Origin: Minisyncoccota bacterium
Lineage (GTDB): Bacteria; Patescibacteriota; Minisyncoccia; Phycocordibacterales; Phycocordibacteraceae
NCBI GenBank assembly: GCA_022844065.1
Contig: JALHML010000036.1
Span: forward strand, 1-6,238
DNA length: 6,238 nucleotides
Direction: 5' to 3'
The first letter of the stretch is position 1. Each line of letters begins with the position of its first letter. The notes beneath the pieces are model-generated. The model searched no databases, was not told where the DNA came from, and saw only the letters and a program-made list of their open reading frames with translations. The position numbers and the translations under genes were made by a program. Positions 4,749 to 6,238 of the stretch are shown in pieces.

Positions 4749-5954
4749 ATGCCAATGTCTCTCCCAAAGCCGAAAGAGTGTGCTGAGTGTGGAGACGGAG
4801 CAATCTTTCACAGGGTTACGTATATAAGCATCGTTGTGGACGAGATCATGGCGCCCTTTTCTCAACCAAATCCCTTTCTCCGGGGATTTGTACGACTGGT
4901 GTATGGCATTGAACGCAAAGTTACACCAAAGATACTGAACGGCCTTATGCAGCTTGGGTGGGCAACGAAGGTAACGGAACCGGACGACGACACGCAGCTC
5001 CTTGCGCTCATGCTCTGGAACGAAGCAAAGGAACGGGGTATAGAGGTCGCTGAATTTCGCCTCTTTGGGTTGCCGCGCAACATATTCGTTGCCAAGTATC
5101 CAGACGGTCTCCAAATAGCATATGAAGGTATCCCGATGCCAGGGAACTCTGATCTTGAGCGTGTGCCGTGGATGGACAACAAGGCAGTACTTAAGCAGAA
5201 GTTCCGGAAGCTCGGACTCCCGGTTGCAAAGGGAGGTGCCGTATCAAACCTCAAAGACGCGAAGAAGCTCTTTGCGACACTCACACCACCCGTTATTGCA
5301 AAACCGTTCTCTGGATCTGCATCCCGCCATACGGTGCTTCACATATCGAACGAAAAGGAACTCACCCGAGGATTCAACGTTGCGAAGGAGATCGCACCGA
5401 AGGTTGTTATAGAAGAAGAGTTAGTTGGCGCCGTATATCGCGCAACGGTTGTGGATGGGAAGTTTGCTGCGGCACTCCGCAGGGATCAGCCGCATGTTGT
5501 GGGCGATGGGGTGAGCACCATAGCCGAGCTCGTTGCAGAGGCGAACAAGCACCCGGGACGTCAGGGTCCATACTTTCACCATATAAAGCTCGACAACTTT
5601 GCAAAGGAAGAGCTCGCATGGCAGGGACTTGCCTTTGAGAGCATCCTTCCAGAAGGCGCGCGTGCAACCCTGCATCAGAAGATTAATTGGAGTGTCGGAG
5701 GAACAACCACTGACGTCACAGACGAGACGCACCCGGACAACATCGCGCTCTTTGAGGAGGTGGCGAGAGTACTCAACACTAAAATGGTTGGTCTCGACTT
5801 CATAATCGGCGACATGAACAAGTCCTGGAAGGAGCAAGAGCGCTGCGGCATCCTTGAGTGCAACAGTATGCCGTTCTTTGATAACCATCATCTGCCGTTT
5901 GAAGGGAAGCCAAGGAACGTTGCGAGCCTCATTTGGGACATGAATAGGGGGTAG
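4749..5954 (+). CDS. Cyanophycin-synthetase-like ATP-grasp ligase
   Basis: The 401-residue protein is an ATP-dependent carboxylate-amine ligase that should join an amino acid or amine to a carboxylate through an acyl-phosphate. The ATP-grasp fold spans about residues 140-400. MDNKAVLKQKFRKLGLPVAKG matches the first ATP-binding lysine block of cyanophycin and glutathione synthetases; Lys185 in AKPFSG and the VVIEEEL strand (222-224) bind the nucleotide; RRDQPHVVGDGVSTIAEL and GGTTTDVTDETHPDN are cyanophycin-synthetase-like; GLDF (Asp350) and ILECNS (Glu370, Asn372) bind Mg2+. The C-terminal Mur-ligase half of cyanophycin synthetase is absent, so making cyanophycin itself is unlikely. The N-terminus has one CxxC (ECAEC). 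Start alternatives are GTG 4740, ATG 4755 and ATG 4848; 4749 best fits the -10 box. The substrate is unknown. Confidence 0.85.
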   Translation: MPMSLPKPKECAECGDGAIFHRVTYISIVVDEIMAPFSQPNPFLRGFVRLVYGIERKVTPKILNGLMQLGWATKVTEPDDDTQLLALMLWNEAKERGIEVAEFRLFGLPRNIFVAKYPDGLQIAYEGIPMPGNSDLERVPWMDNKAVLKQKFRKLGLPVAKGGAVSNLKDAKKLFATLTPPVIAKPFSGSASRHTVLHISNEKELTRGFNVAKEIAPKVVIEEELVGAVYRATVVDGKFAAALRRDQPHVVGDGVSTIAELVAEANKHPGRQGPYFHHIKLDNFAKEELAWQGLAFESILPEGARATLHQKINWSVGGTTTDVTDETHPDNIALFEEVARVLNTKMVGLDFIIGDMNKSWKEQERCGILECNSMPFFDNHHLPFEGKPRNVASLIWDMNRG

Positions 5955-5994
5955 GAATTCATTTCCTTTTAACCCCTGCCTCTGTTAAACTTCA

Positions 5995-6000
5995 TATATA
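5995..6000 (+). promoter_or_regulatory. Possible -10 box upstream of the small acidic gene
   Basis: TATATA lies 41 bases after the ATP-grasp stop and would start transcription near 6007, just before a hairpin with a T tract. No clear -35 hexamer is present at standard spacing. If real, transcripts would have to pass the hairpin to reach the small gene. Confidence 0.3.
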
Positions 6001-6009
6001 GGTCGAATT

Positions 6010-6040
6010 GCCAGCCAATATCTTGGATGGCTTTGTTTTT
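6010..6040 (+). terminator. Hairpin with T tract after the ATP-grasp gene
   Basis: GCCAGCCAA and TTGGATGGC form a 9-position stem with one mismatch around a TATC loop, followed directly by TTTGTTTTT. This is a good intrinsic terminator for the ATP-grasp transcript, 55 bases after its stop. It may act as an attenuator for the small acidic gene if that gene is transcribed from further upstream. Confidence 0.7.
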
Positions 6041-6081
6041 GGGCCTTTTAGGTCCTTACAGGGTCGTTCACACAAAACAAC

Positions 6082-6210
6082 ATGACTGATGACACACAGA
6101 TGGACCCTATGGTCGGTGGCGAGGAGGAGGTAGCTCCTGTCGCACCAGCTGAGGGCATGGAGGAGGCACCTGCAGAGGCTGCTCCGGCTGGCGAGGAGGA
6201 GGCTGCATAA
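6082..6210 (+). CDS. Small acidic Glu/Ala/Pro-rich protein (42 aa)
   Basis: This short frame runs from ATG 6082 to TAA 6208-6210 and encodes 42 residues with 12 Glu, 3 Asp and no Lys, Arg or His, so it is strongly acidic. It starts MTDDTQMDPM and continues as GEEE, AP and EA blocks ending GEEEAA. It has no signal peptide or membrane segment and is probably disordered. Support for coding comes from the consistent low-complexity composition, an intact frame and isolation from other genes. There is no clear Shine-Dalgarno site. I associate small proteins of this composition with Parcubacteria, but cannot confirm a family here. Function unknown. Confidence 0.6.
   Translation: MTDDTQMDPMVGGEEEVAPVAPAEGMEEAPAEAAPAGEEEAA
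6118..6202 (+). repeat. 13-bp direct repeat encoding GEEE
   Basis: GGCGAGGAGGAGG occurs at 6118-6130 and again at 6190-6202, in the same reading frame, both times encoding Gly-Glu-Glu-Glu. Purine-rich gag/gga codons dominate between them. It may reflect slippage or short duplication within the small acidic gene. Confidence 0.6.
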
Positions 6211-6214
6211 GCCC

Positions 6215-6226
6215 CTTTAGCTAAAG
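6215..6226. repeat. Perfect 12-bp palindrome after the small acidic gene
   Basis: CTTTAGCTAAAG is fully self-complementary and starts four bases after the stop codon. The window ends 12 bases later, so it is unclear whether it belongs to a terminator, an operator or the next gene's control region. Confidence 0.4.
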
Positions 6227-6238
6227 AAAGAACCGCAT

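Noticed and set aside
5421..5891. Minus-strand 156-codon frame opposite the ATP-grasp gene
   Set aside because: The plus-strand frame carries all ATP-grasp motifs; the antisense frame has none and no ribosome binding site of note.
38..6210. Possible alternative genetic code (TGA as sense), because no gene here ends in TGA
   Set aside because: All genes are full length in the standard code, GGN codons encode Gly normally, and seven stops are too few to infer recoding.

Overview
The window looks like chromosomal sequence from a small-genome bacterium of the Candidate Phyla Radiation (Patescibacteria), most likely a Parcubacteria-type lineage of about 50% GC. This is a judgement from gene content, not a database match. 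It rests on a sortase beside a Gly/Ser/Thr-rich FPNTG substrate, an uncharacterised ~220-residue protein of a style I associate with Parcubacteria, a tiny Glu/Ala-rich protein, and sparse or absent Shine-Dalgarno sites on the plus-strand genes. The seven genes end in TAA or TAG and read normally in the standard code.

Layout. 38-553 encodes a secreted, repeat-bearing protein with an FPNTG cell-wall sorting signal. 615-1178 encodes a membrane-anchored class F-like sortase that probably anchors it, and a hairpin lies between the two. A strong stem-loop near 1280-1307 separates the sortase from a convergent minus-strand unknown gene (1326-1979). That gene has a very good sigma-70-like promoter (TTGACT-17-TATACA) and a ~145-nt leader containing a long imperfect hairpin. 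The 343-base gap at 1980-2322 holds this leader and promoter, a minus-strand tRNA-Glu(UUC) and its probable promoter, and the -10 element of the next gene.

2323-3285 encodes a Ca2+/cation antiporter with both alpha repeats. It is followed by tRNA-Ser(CGA) with an encoded CCA, and then by a terminator belonging mainly to the minus-strand HAD phosphatase gene (3470-4639). The phosphatase is divergent from a cyanophycin-synthetase-like ATP-grasp ligase (4749-5954). The ligase is followed by a terminator-like hairpin with a T tract, and then by a 42-residue acidic protein (6082-6210).

How the genes fit together. The substrate/sortase pair is the only clear functional module: a cell-surface display unit. 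The remaining genes look like independent single-gene units. The most interesting items are the surface-protein/sortase pair, the unknown protein with its structured leader, the small acidic protein behind a possible attenuator, and two genes whose TATACT boxes lie so close to ATG that leaderless mRNAs are likely.
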